A DNA stretch of 64,000 bases. Source: Acidisarcina polymorpha (lineage in GTDB: Bacteria; Acidobacteriota; Terriglobia; Terriglobales; Acidobacteriaceae). The translations under genes and the position numbers were made by a program. This document shows positions 42,558 through 51,588 of this stretch, piece after piece. The notes under the pieces are model-generated. The model was not told the DNA's origin, did no database searches, and was given only the letters and a program-made list of their open reading frames with translations. Positions within the stretch are counted from its first letter, which is position 1, and each line of letters starts with the position of its first letter. The DNA lies in assembly GCF_003330725.1 (NCBI RefSeq), contig NZ_CP030840.1, forward strand, positions 3,472,001 to 3,536,000. Reading direction: 5' to 3'.

Positions 42558-45545
42558 ATGCAATCACGTCCCCTCCTCGTTGCGCTCGTGCTCAGCGCGG
42601 CGCTCCATATCCATGCCCAGAGCGTCACCGGGGCCATTCGGGGCATGATCGAAGACCCCACCTCCGCCCGCGTCGCGAACGCCACCATTGACCTCCGGCG
42701 CGCCGACTCCTCGCTCGTGCGCCACGTCACGGCCGAGGCCAACGGCGAGTTCCGCGTCCAGGGCCTGCAGCCCGGCGCCTGGCAGCTCAGCATCAACGCA
42801 CCGGGCTTCGCAACCGCATCGTCGGACGTCAACGTCCTTGTTAGCAGCACGCAGGTCGTCACGGTCACCATGCGCCTCGTCTCCGTGCTTCAAAGCGCCG
42901 GCGTCAGCGCAACTGCATCGTCGATCACCACGCAGCGCATCGACGCCGACAGCAACGTCCACCAGAGCATCATTACCAGCGCCGATCTCCAGGCTCTCCC
43001 GCTGCCCGCGCGCAGCTTCGCCAACATCGCCTACCTCGCTCCCGGCACCGAGCCGGTCGAACCCTCCGACCCCACCAAAGCTCGCATTACGGCTGTCTCC
43101 ACCGGCGGCAGCTCCGGCCTCAACAACGAGCTCTCCGTTGATGGCGCCGACGACTCTGACGACTACATCGGAGGCTTCCTGCAGAACATCTCCCCCGACG
43201 CCATCGCCGGGTTCGCCATACGCACCGCGCAGGAGGACGCGGACAGCGGCAACACTACCGCCGGCTCCGTGGTCATCACCACCAAGAGCGGCAACAACCA
43301 GTTCCACGGGGGCGCCGCCTTCTACGAACGCGCCGCTGATCTTAACGCTCGCTATCCAATCGAGAATCCCGCACCCAATCCCAAGCAGCCATTCTCGCGG
43401 CAAAACTACGTTGGCACCCTCGGCGGCCCCGTCGTTCGCGACAAGCTCTGGTTCTTCTCCGCCTTCGAACACGTCCACGAGAACGCCAGCATCGCCTACA
43501 GCCCGGGCAGCACCACTCAGTTCGACGCTCTTGCTACCCTTGCCGCAGACGGCCTCATTCCCGGGGTGCCCTTTATCGCCGTCCCCACCTTCGTTCCCAT
43601 TCCTTTTCGCGACTACTTCGGCTCTGGCCGCTTCGACTACACGCAATCCCAGCGTTCGAGCTGGTATCTCCGCGGCACCGTCGACAGATACACCACGCAC
43701 AACAATCTCGTGCAGCAAGGCACCCTTCCCAGCACTGGCCTGCGCTCGCGCAACAATTACCTCAGCATGGTTGTCGCCAACGAGTTCGTCTTTTCGTCCA
43801 ACCTGCTTGGCAGCCTTGTTGTTGCGGGCGTCGGCCTGCGCCTCACCCAGGCGCGCAATTCCGATCTCGGCTTCGCCCTCGCGTTCCCGTTCAGTTCCAC
43901 CTCGCAAACCATCTCAGGCTTTGAAACCTATGGCGACAACCAGTTCGCTACGCCTATCACCTATTTCCCTTCCATCCGCAATCAGGAGAAGTATCAACTC
44001 CGCTACGACCTCAGCTACACCCGCGCGCGGCACGCGCTCAAGTTTGGCGTCAACTTCATCCACGAGCCCGTACTCGGCGGCGCCTTCCCCAACAAACCCG
44101 AAACCCTCTACACCTTCCCCGAAAACCCCACCTACTATCTTGCGAATCCGGCGCAGTTCGCCGTCGATTACGCCGCGGGCGCTTCAACCTCCGGAGTCGA
44201 TGGGGGCAGCTTCTCGCAAGACGTTCAACGCCTCGCCCTCTACGCGCAGGACTCCTGGCACGTGCGCAACCTCACCTTCAACTACGGGCTGCACTACTCC
44301 ACCACCTTCGGCCTCTTCGAGGCCTCCGGCCGCCCGCAGACGGAGAACCCCGGCTACCTCACCCTGCAGTCGCTTGGCATACCGCTCGTTCGGGGCGCGC
44401 CGCACGACGACCATGCGCAAATCGCTCCGCGCTTTGGCTTCACCTACGCTCCGCGCGGAAGCCAATCCACCGTGATCCGAGCTGGTTTCGGCCTCTACTT
44501 CGACGACCTCGCTCAAAACGGCTGGGCCACCGCATTTCAGGCTGTCAACACGCTACCGGCTCCCTGCGCCGATCCCATCCAGAACCAGGGCTCACCCGGC
44601 TGCATACCCGGCGACTCCGCCGGTGGCGTTGCCAATTTGATTGACCCCCGCTACCGCACGCCCTATGCCGTTCACGTCTCCGCTGGCGTTCAGCACAACC
44701 TCAACGCCAACTGGTCCATGACGAGCGACTTCATCCACGAGCAGGGAAACCACGGCTACCGCGCGTACAACTATACCGGCGGCACCAGCCTCTTCACTCC
44801 GCAGCTTGCGCCCGACGACCCCAACCAGGCCACCTACGTCCCCGACGTCAACGTCTACCACTCCGACAACCGTTCCAGCTACAACGGCCTTCTGCTCCAC
44901 TTACAGGGAGCCATCGGCCATCGCGCCAACTTCATCGCGAACTACAGCTTCTCCAAGGCACAAACCTGGGGCTGTGTTCTCGGCGAGCTCTTCGACTACG
45001 TCAACGGTGTATGTAACCCGCTCAACCCCTTCGGGCCCGGGGACTACGGGCCATCCGGTGAAGATGTCCGGCACCGCTTCGTCCTCGCAGGTACCCTCAA
45101 AGCTCCCGCCGGCTTCGAGATCAGCGGCCTCTCTCAGGCCGAAAGCGCGCGGCCGTTCACCATCACCACCCCCGACAATACCCAACGCATTACCGTCAAC
45201 AATCAGCCCACCTCACTGGACCAGTTTCGCGCCACGCCCTACATCCAAACCGACCTGCGCGTCAGCCGCCCCATCGCGTTCAGCCGTTGGCCGGAGAGTG
45301 CCAAGGTGATGCCCTTCATCGAAATGTTCAACCTCTTCAACCGCAACAATCCCGGCGCAAACTACGTAACCAACGCCGCCTCCATCCCCAACTGCACCGT
45401 CATCGCGCCCAATTCTGCCAACTGCACCGCCACCAACCTCAAGCAACTCGGCATACCCGCCGGCGCCCTCGGTGACTTCTTTGGCCCGGGCACAACGGTT
45501 GGCATTCCCTTCGCCGCGCAACTCGGCGTGCGACTGACCTTCTAG
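42558..45545 (+). CDS. TonB-dependent receptor-like outer-membrane protein with carboxypeptidase-regulatory-like N-terminus
   Basis: A 995-residue outer-membrane protein: signal peptide (LLVALVLSAALHIHAQ), a beta-sandwich domain typical of acidobacterial Oar/SusC-like receptors (VTGAIRGMIEDPTSARVANA), a plug region (LSVDGADDSDDYIGGFLQNI and TTKSGNNQFHGGAAFY) and a long beta-barrel ending in GVRLTF with a terminal Phe. The ATG at 42558 has CGGAG upstream and lies 17 bases after the second BNR gene. It may import or display a ligand that the BNR proteins bind. Long frames in other phases here are GC-driven shadows. Confidence 0.85.
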   Translation: MQSRPLLVALVLSAALHIHAQSVTGAIRGMIEDPTSARVANATIDLRRADSSLVRHVTAEANGEFRVQGLQPGAWQLSINAPGFATASSDVNVLVSSTQVVTVTMRLVSVLQSAGVSATASSITTQRIDADSNVHQSIITSADLQALPLPARSFANIAYLAPGTEPVEPSDPTKARITAVSTGGSSGLNNELSVDGADDSDDYIGGFLQNISPDAIAGFAIRTAQEDADSGNTTAGSVVITTKSGNNQFHGGAAFYERAADLNARYPIENPAPNPKQPFSRQNYVGTLGGPVVRDKLWFFSAFEHVHENASIAYSPGSTTQFDALATLAADGLIPGVPFIAVPTFVPIPFRDYFGSGRFDYTQSQRSSWYLRGTVDRYTTHNNLVQQGTLPSTGLRSRNNYLSMVVANEFVFSSNLLGSLVVAGVGLRLTQARNSDLGFALAFPFSSTSQTISGFETYGDNQFATPITYFPSIRNQEKYQLRYDLSYTRARHALKFGVNFIHEPVLGGAFPNKPETLYTFPENPTYYLANPAQFAVDYAAGASTSGVDGGSFSQDVQRLALYAQDSWHVRNLTFNYGLHYSTTFGLFEASGRPQTENPGYLTLQSLGIPLVRGAPHDDHAQIAPRFGFTYAPRGSQSTVIRAGFGLYFDDLAQNGWATAFQAVNTLPAPCADPIQNQGSPGCIPGDSAGGVANLIDPRYRTPYAVHVSAGVQHNLNANWSMTSDFIHEQGNHGYRAYNYTGGTSLFTPQLAPDDPNQATYVPDVNVYHSDNRSSYNGLLLHLQGAIGHRANFIANYSFSKAQTWGCVLGELFDYVNGVCNPLNPFGPGDYGPSGEDVRHRFVLAGTLKAPAGFEISGLSQAESARPFTITTPDNTQRITVNNQPTSLDQFRATPYIQTDLRVSRPIAFSRWPESAKVMPFIEMFNLFNRNNPGANYVTNAASIPNCTVIAPNSANCTATNLKQLGIPAGALGDFFGPGTTVGIPFAAQLGVRLTF

Positions 45546-46316
45546 CGCATGCGCAGACGGCAAGCTAAGGCACAGATGCCCAAACGTTCCAAGCGGAAGA
45601 TGGATGGGTTTTAGCTGGAAAAGAGTGCGACAGCGCTCCGGCGCTTCACCACGCGGCCTTCTCCGCGTGATCCTGAGCGCGGGTTTGGGGCTCTTGTTCG
45701 GCCTACTCGCACCAGAAGCGCCGCAAAAATTCGCTTGTTGGCGTTATGGGTTGGCGGCTCTCGTGACACTTCCGAAACACTAGGTACAGCATACGAATCA
45801 CGACTTCGTTCGGTTGTGCTTGTGAGGGAACTCTGACGGAGCCAACGCCGACTGGTCTCGTACCATTCGATAATTCTCGGTGAAGGTTCATAAAAAAATT
45901 GGGGGAAAGATGCAGTCATCGCAAGTTCACTAAAGCATTCGCCACGACTAGAGGTACTTTTCGACTTAGGGTTTCTGAGATGATTCAAAGTGGGCATCAC
46001 TGCTCAGCTGGGATTCATTGGGAGGCCATTAGAAATGGCAAAACGATTCATGTTAAGAACTTGCGGAGCTCGGCTTTGTTAACGGGCTCATCGCCGAGCC
46101 ATTCTCTTTTGCCTCTGTTGCTGCAAATGATGAAGAGTATCGGACGGCCGAATTAATTCTCGACTTGACCCTCTTAGAGTGATCTGATCGAGTGTCATGG
46201 TCGATGGCAGATTTCCAACCCTGTTGAATCGAGGTTGGACGAACGACAATGTGTAATGTGCTTTGCGCAACGGAATAAGGACTGATGATCCGAAAGAAGA
46301 GACCGGTTACTTACAA
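45546..46316. other. Gap without a supported gene, about 770 bases
   Basis: A hairpin CACGCGG/CCGCGTG lies near 45650. Several short frames exist on both strands but none has a ribosome site together with a recognisable motif. It looks like decayed sequence leading into the cupin remnant. Confidence 0.4.
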
Positions 46317-46570
46317 ATGTTAAACGCTTCGAATCTATTGTCTTCTTTTGGTCGTGTAGCAGACTACTGGTCGCCGAAGGTGGTCGGTCACGTGAATGAC
46401 CAGTACATCAAAGCCGCGAAGTTAAGGGTCGACTAGTCTGGCATACCCACAAAAATGAAGATGAATTGTTCTTGATCGTACAAGGACAACTTGCCATCGA
46501 GACGCCGGAGAATCCAAAGCGACAGCAGAATGAATTGACATTTGCGATACTCTGGCGCACTGTGAAGGTG
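46317..46570 (+). pseudogene. Decayed cupin-domain protein
   Basis: From the ATG at 46317 the frame reads YWSPKVVGHVNDQYIKAAKL, the start of a small cupin. It stops at a TAG near 46434. The neighbouring frame resumes at once with VWHTHKNEDELFLIVQGQLA, the metal-binding cupin box 1 (HxH...E). The second box is not found. A single frameshift plus later decay explains it. It lies just upstream of the SBBP-repeat gene. Confidence 0.7.
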
Positions 46571-46697
46571 CCTTGAGGGCACTCCGGCTGCGGGGCGCTA
46601 TTCCGGCCATTAGAGCTGGAGGTCGCCTTGGGCATTCATCCGAGCGGCAGTTGGTACGCCGATTCTGTCCTGCTCCCCAACCTCTTTGGAGTTCAAG

Positions 46698-49600
46698 ATG
46701 AAAACCCTCCCCTCTGCCGCAGTCTCCTTCTTGTTTAGTTTCATTGCCGTTTCCGCGCAGGTCACTCCTTCCGCTGGGAGCATTTCGGATGGTCACGACT
46801 TAGCATCAGCTTTGCGAGGTGCTTCGCAGGCGGTTGCCGACGAGTATGGCAAGCTGCCCCTCAGCTTTGAAGCCAACCAGGGCCAGAGCGATTCGCAGGT
46901 GAAGTTCCTTTCCCACGGTCAGGGTTACTCGCTCTTCCTCACCGGCACATCTGCGGTGCTGACGCTTTCTAAACCTGGCCCGGAGAGGGCAACGCTCCGG
47001 AACTTCCCTGCGAAATTGAGAAGCCAACAGACAGATGTGGTGCGCATGGAAGTTGCCGGAGCTTCGCGCGGCCCGGCGATCGAGGGCTTGGAACCGCTGC
47101 CAGGCAAGTCGAACTATCTCGTCGGGAGCGACCCGTCCAAGTGGCACACCAACGTCCCTACTTACTCTAAAGTGAGATACAGCAGCGTCTATCCCGGCAT
47201 CGATCTGGTCTACTATGGGAACCAGCAGCAGCTCGAATACGACTTTGTCATTGCCCCGGATGCCAGTCCCAAGTCAATTCGGCTGCGCTTCGCTGGCGCC
47301 GAAAAGCTTCGGCTGGAATCCAATGGCGATCTCAAGGTGGTCGCCAGCAACGGCGAAATCGCCTTTCACAAGCCGGTAGTCTATCAGATGAGGGACGGCC
47401 AGAGGCTACGAGTCGGTGGCAGCTTCCAGCTGAAGGCGAGAAATACGGTCGGCTTCCAGATCGGCGACTACGACCATTCCCGCGAGCTGGTTATCGACCC
47501 CACCCTTGCCTATTCGACATATCTTGGAGGTAGCAACCAGGACTCTGTCCTTGCCGTCGCCATCGATTCTGCAGGCAACGCCTATGCGACCGGATATACA
47601 TATTCCAACGACTTTCCCACCAGCGTCGGCGCGTTTCAGAAGTCCGTCGGACACAACACCAACGGAACCTTCGTTTCGAAGATGAATCCGACTGGCACGG
47701 GCCTCGTCTACTCGACGATACTCGACGGAACCGCCGCTGCTTCTGGGGGGTTTTGCGCAGCTTTGGGCAACGCGATCGCCGTCGACGCCTCCGGGTATGC
47801 GTATGTCGCCGGATCGACTTCCTGCAACGACTACCCTGTCACGCCGGGCGCGTTCCAGAAGAACATCGATGGTGGGCTCTACATCGACCACAGCAATGCT
47901 TTTCTTACCAAACTGAACCTCACCGGAACAGGGCTGATCTACTCCACATATCTGGGCGGCACAGTCACTGGCGACCAGGCCGACTCGATCAAAGCCATCG
48001 CTCTGAATATCTCCGGCGACGCTTATGTTGCCGGTAGCGCTATGTCGCACGACTTCCCGGTCACCGCGAATGCCTATCAGAAGGTCAACAAAACTCCAGG
48101 AGGATCGCCCGAGGATTCGAACGATACGTCCACGGGCTTTGTCACTGAGATGAACAGTGACGGCACTGGGCTGATTTACTCCACCTATCTCGGCGGCAGC
48201 GGAGGAGACATCAACGACAGCTTAATAGGCGATGTCATAGAGGCGATCGCGGTGGATAGCTCCGGCGCGGCCTATGTCACCGGATACACGACGTCGACAG
48301 ATTTTCCGATTACGCCAGGAGCCTTTGAGGCAGAGAATCCAGAGCCGCAACAGAACCGTAGCGCCACCGGATTTGTGGCGAAGCTGGCCCCCGGCGGGTC
48401 GGCTTTGGCATACTCTACCTATTTTGGTGGCAGCGGCGGGAACGGAGGCTTTTCCGTGAATGGCGATCTTCCAACCGGGATCGCGCTGGATGCCGCAAAT
48501 ATGGCTTACGTCGTGGGAAGTACCGAATCATCTGATTTTCCCATCACGAAGGGCGTCCTGGAAACGATCCACATCGCCCAATTCCGGACCGGATTTGTAG
48601 CCGAGTTTAATCTCGATGGGCCAGGGCTGGTCTATTCAACTTTCCTCGGCGGCGCGCACGACAACGGCGTCAACGGAATCGCGGTCGGGCCGGTCGGCCT
48701 TCCCACTGTGACTGGCTTCACCGCCAGCAAGACATTCCGAATCACCCCCGACGCCTACCAAAAGGTAAACCATTACCGTGGTGAGAGTTTTCCCGAATCA
48801 AACGCATTTCTCACCCGCTTGAACGCCACCGGCTCGCATCTGGTCTATTCCACTTATCTGGGAGGGTCCGGCCTCCTGGGCCCGGGGGATAGCGGCACGG
48901 CCATTGCCCTCGACCCCATGGGCGACGCCTATTTTGTTGGGTTTACTTACTCCTCCGATTTTCCTCTGTCGCCCGCCGCGTATGATAGGACCGATCGCGC
49001 GGCGTCCGCGCGGCCATCGACCGGTTTCATGGCGCGGTTCAACTTCCCCGGAGGCACCACCACCGCTCTCTCTTCCAACGCCAACCCACAGGAGGCCGGC
49101 GGCAACGTCACCTTCACCGCCGCTGTCCAGCAAATTGCTGGCGGAGCCGCGCCCACGGGATCTGTGGACTTCGCCGTCGATGGCCATTTCGTTGAAAACG
49201 TACCTCTCGATGGCACCGCCCACGCAAGCTACACCGCGACCTCGCTCTCCGTCGGGCCGCACACCATCGCAGTTACTTATCTCGGCGAGCCAGACACCTA
49301 TACCGCCAGCGGCGGCAGCCTCACCCAGCGGATCACGGGCCAGGTCGCCGCCCCAACCTTCCCCCGCCTGGGAGGCACCTACGCCCTGCCGGTGCCAGTC
49401 AAGATCGAGACCGCGACGCCTGGAGCCATAATTCACTACACCACCGATGGATCCGCCCCGAACGCCGCGTCGACGACCTACATCACCCCGTTCACCGTCT
49501 CCGCTTCAACCACTACCGTGAAGGCGATCGCCATAGAGAGCGGTGATTCGGCGAGCAAACCGAGCACGGCGATTTACACCATCATTCCGACCGCAATCGT

Positions 49601-49880
49601 CACCAATCTCTCCCTCGTCTCGTCGCTGAACCCCGCATCGCAAGGCGACGCGGTGACCTTTACCGCGACGGTGAAGGCCGTCTCCGGCCCGACTCCTACT
49701 GGGAGCGTCGTCTTCAAGAACGGTGCCACGGCACTCATCAGCGCACCACTCATTAAGGGCGTCGCAACTTTCACGACCTCGGATCTCACGCTCTACGTCA
49801 ACAGCATCAGCGCCGCCTACACCGGCAGCGCGACGAACGCCTCCAGCGCAGCAAGCATCACCCAGGAGGTCACGCCATAA
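46698..49880 (+). CDS. Secreted SBBP-repeat beta-propeller protein with Ig-like and chitobiase C-terminal-type domains
   Basis: A 1060-residue exported protein. A signal peptide (AVSFLFSFIAVSAQ) is followed by the acidobacterial N-terminal beta domain (LSFEANQGQSDSQVKFLSHG). Then come about eight SBBP propeller repeats built on LxYSTYLGGSxxD...AIAVDxxGxAYVxGxTxSxDFP. After residue 780 there is an Ig-like Big_3-type domain, a CHB_HEX_C-like domain (IHYTTDGSAPNAAST) and a second Ig-like domain (PTGSVVFKNGATAL). GGAG lies six bases before the ATG at 46698. It probably binds polysaccharide or acts in adhesion; no catalytic site is visible. Confidence 0.82.
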   Translation: MKTLPSAAVSFLFSFIAVSAQVTPSAGSISDGHDLASALRGASQAVADEYGKLPLSFEANQGQSDSQVKFLSHGQGYSLFLTGTSAVLTLSKPGPERATLRNFPAKLRSQQTDVVRMEVAGASRGPAIEGLEPLPGKSNYLVGSDPSKWHTNVPTYSKVRYSSVYPGIDLVYYGNQQQLEYDFVIAPDASPKSIRLRFAGAEKLRLESNGDLKVVASNGEIAFHKPVVYQMRDGQRLRVGGSFQLKARNTVGFQIGDYDHSRELVIDPTLAYSTYLGGSNQDSVLAVAIDSAGNAYATGYTYSNDFPTSVGAFQKSVGHNTNGTFVSKMNPTGTGLVYSTILDGTAAASGGFCAALGNAIAVDASGYAYVAGSTSCNDYPVTPGAFQKNIDGGLYIDHSNAFLTKLNLTGTGLIYSTYLGGTVTGDQADSIKAIALNISGDAYVAGSAMSHDFPVTANAYQKVNKTPGGSPEDSNDTSTGFVTEMNSDGTGLIYSTYLGGSGGDINDSLIGDVIEAIAVDSSGAAYVTGYTTSTDFPITPGAFEAENPEPQQNRSATGFVAKLAPGGSALAYSTYFGGSGGNGGFSVNGDLPTGIALDAANMAYVVGSTESSDFPITKGVLETIHIAQFRTGFVAEFNLDGPGLVYSTFLGGAHDNGVNGIAVGPVGLPTVTGFTASKTFRITPDAYQKVNHYRGESFPESNAFLTRLNATGSHLVYSTYLGGSGLLGPGDSGTAIALDPMGDAYFVGFTYSSDFPLSPAAYDRTDRAASARPSTGFMARFNFPGGTTTALSSNANPQEAGGNVTFTAAVQQIAGGAAPTGSVDFAVDGHFVENVPLDGTAHASYTATSLSVGPHTIAVTYLGEPDTYTASGGSLTQRITGQVAAPTFPRLGGTYALPVPVKIETATPGAIIHYTTDGSAPNAASTTYITPFTVSASTTTVKAIAIESGDSASKPSTAIYTIIPTAIVTNLSLVSSLNPASQGDAVTFTATVKAVSGPTPTGSVVFKNGATALISAPLIKGVATFTTSDLTLYVNSISAAYTGSATNASSAASITQEVTP

Positions 49881-50108
49881 CCAAATATTTGGCGATCTGC
49901 TGCGCAGGACAATTCGGGTATGACCCAGTTACAAGCACTTATGGTGCTTTTGACATCCTCGCTCGCCAAGCCAACTTTGCGCTGGGATTTGCCCAAGCGG
50001 TGAACAGATAGCTACTCGCTTCTTGCACTTGCCGATCGGGTACACGTTAGGGAAAGTCTTTCGAGCGCGCCTTTTTTCGATAGGACGGTCAGCATTTGGC
50101 TAAGCGTC

Positions 50109-51167
50109 CTATGTCAGGCGAACCCGGAGGAGTTTCTTCAACCGGACCTCCACCAGCTCATAGCTGATAAAAGACATGATCGGCACAACGCTGATCGTGT
50201 AGATCATAAAGATGATGAAGGTTACCGGTACGCTCACGCCCCAATGAACAAACTTGTGGCCGATCATTTCGCCAGCAAACATGACCAAGGGGTGAACCAG
50301 ATAGATGCTATAGCTGATCATGCCGAGGAACTGCATCGGCCTGGTGCAGAGGAAGCGGGAAGTATAGGTTCCATCCTGAAGCGCGGCCCGGAAGAGCACG
50401 GCGGCAAAGGCCATCGATGCAAGAATGGATACGTACTGCGCTACGTAAAAGTAGAGCACAAGACTAATCGGAACGGCGACAATCTCGAGCCTGCGGCTCA
50501 TGTAGAGGCTCGGGAGGAAGCGCGCAAACGCGAGGCCCAACAGGAACGGCCAGCAGGCCGGGAAGATGATGCAGAGGCCGATCGCTAGCAGACCAATCAA
50601 TGCGAGCGCCGAACGGCGACGTTGCGTCCTGCCAACGATCACCCATGCCGCGGCAACACAGAAGTAGAAGGCCCATTCGTAAGTAAGTGTCCAGGAGTTT
50701 CGCTGGACAAGCGGCAGGCCGAGAGGAAGCGCAGTGAAGGTCAGATTGGTAAAGAACAACAAAGTGTAATGGAAAAAATCAATGCCGTGGAGCCACTTGT
50801 AGCCGACGAAGGGTCCGATAGAAAAAACTAAAAGGTGAAGCGTGACGAAAAGAGGCATGATGCGCAACACGCGATCGATGAAGAAACGCGTCAAGCTGCG
50901 ATGGCGGAAGAGGCTGGCTGGGATAACGAATCCGCTAATCACGAAGAAGAGGCCGACAGCCTCACCGAGCGTCTTCCAGCCGACCATCAAAGCCGCTGGC
51001 ATTCTTGGGAAGAAGCCGGAACCATTGGCCATCAGATACGCATGAACCAAGACAACGCTTGCGGCGGCAAAACCGCGCAGACCCTGGATCGATGGATAGA
51101 ATTTGTCCGCAGTACGTTCGAACCCTCTCCCAACGATCACCGGTTCCGATGCAACTTGGTTGGCCAT
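50109..51167 (-). CDS. Acyltransferase-3 (OafA/YrhL-like) membrane protein
   Basis: A 352-residue protein with about ten membrane helices. The N-terminal motif YPSIQGLRGFAAASVVLVHA includes the conserved R-G and the catalytic His, and RFFIDRVLRIMPLF is the second family motif. Members acetylate or succinylate O-antigen, exopolysaccharide, antibiotics or lipids using a cytoplasmic acyl-CoA donor. It diverges from the NRPS gene across 421 bases, so a role in tailoring the NRPS product is possible but unproven. Confidence 0.85.
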   Translation of the reverse strand: MANQVASEPVIVGRGFERTADKFYPSIQGLRGFAAASVVLVHAYLMANGSGFFPRMPAALMVGWKTLGEAVGLFFVISGFVIPASLFRHRSLTRFFIDRVLRIMPLFVTLHLLVFSIGPFVGYKWLHGIDFFHYTLLFFTNLTFTALPLGLPLVQRNSWTLTYEWAFYFCVAAAWVIVGRTQRRRSALALIGLLAIGLCIIFPACWPFLLGLAFARFLPSLYMSRRLEIVAVPISLVLYFYVAQYVSILASMAFAAVLFRAALQDGTYTSRFLCTRPMQFLGMISYSIYLVHPLVMFAGEMIGHKFVHWGVSVPVTFIIFMIYTISVVPIMSFISYELVEVRLKKLLRVRLT

Positions 51168-51588
51168 ACCATTAACCCCACGCGAGATCAGTACTCTTAT
51201 AGGTGTATACCGCGAGCGAGAGGCGGCCTGTGTTTCTTCCGCGAATGCTGTTCTGAACGGCAGTGGAGGAGGCTTTCAATCGAAGGCCAATCTAAAGTCT
51301 CGAGGCTGCAGATTAGATCCTTTTGTCGAGGCGCTTGAATTCAAACCATGAAAGTCGGTAGATACCTCGAACGGAATCGTTTTTCACCGGCCGTCGTCAG
51401 TTAGTCCCTGATAATTGTGACGGTAAGATGGGGCGGGATGGAGCACGAGGGATATATACCGGAGAGGTAGTATCTATCCGCGGAGAGCATTGTCCATCGC
51501 TTAGACTGCTGGAAGCGCATGTCCTTCACTTCGCTCACGACGATGGAACTGTTTCACGAATTTTAAGAGTCAGACACTGGGGGCAGAC
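51168..51588. other. Divergent intergenic region, 421 bases
   Basis: It holds the promoters of the acyltransferase and the NRPS genes. A TATATA run near 51454 may be a -10 element for the NRPS. No regulator-binding repeat was recognised, and there is no clear remnant of a condensation domain. Confidence 0.35.

Noticed and set aside
42688-44475. 595-codon plus-strand frame and a 447-codon minus-strand frame (42564-43907) within the TonB receptor-like gene
   Set aside because: Both are low-complexity Ser/Pro/Thr- or Ala/Gly/Val-rich shadows of a GC-rich gene that has a clear signal peptide, domains and barrel end in its own frame.
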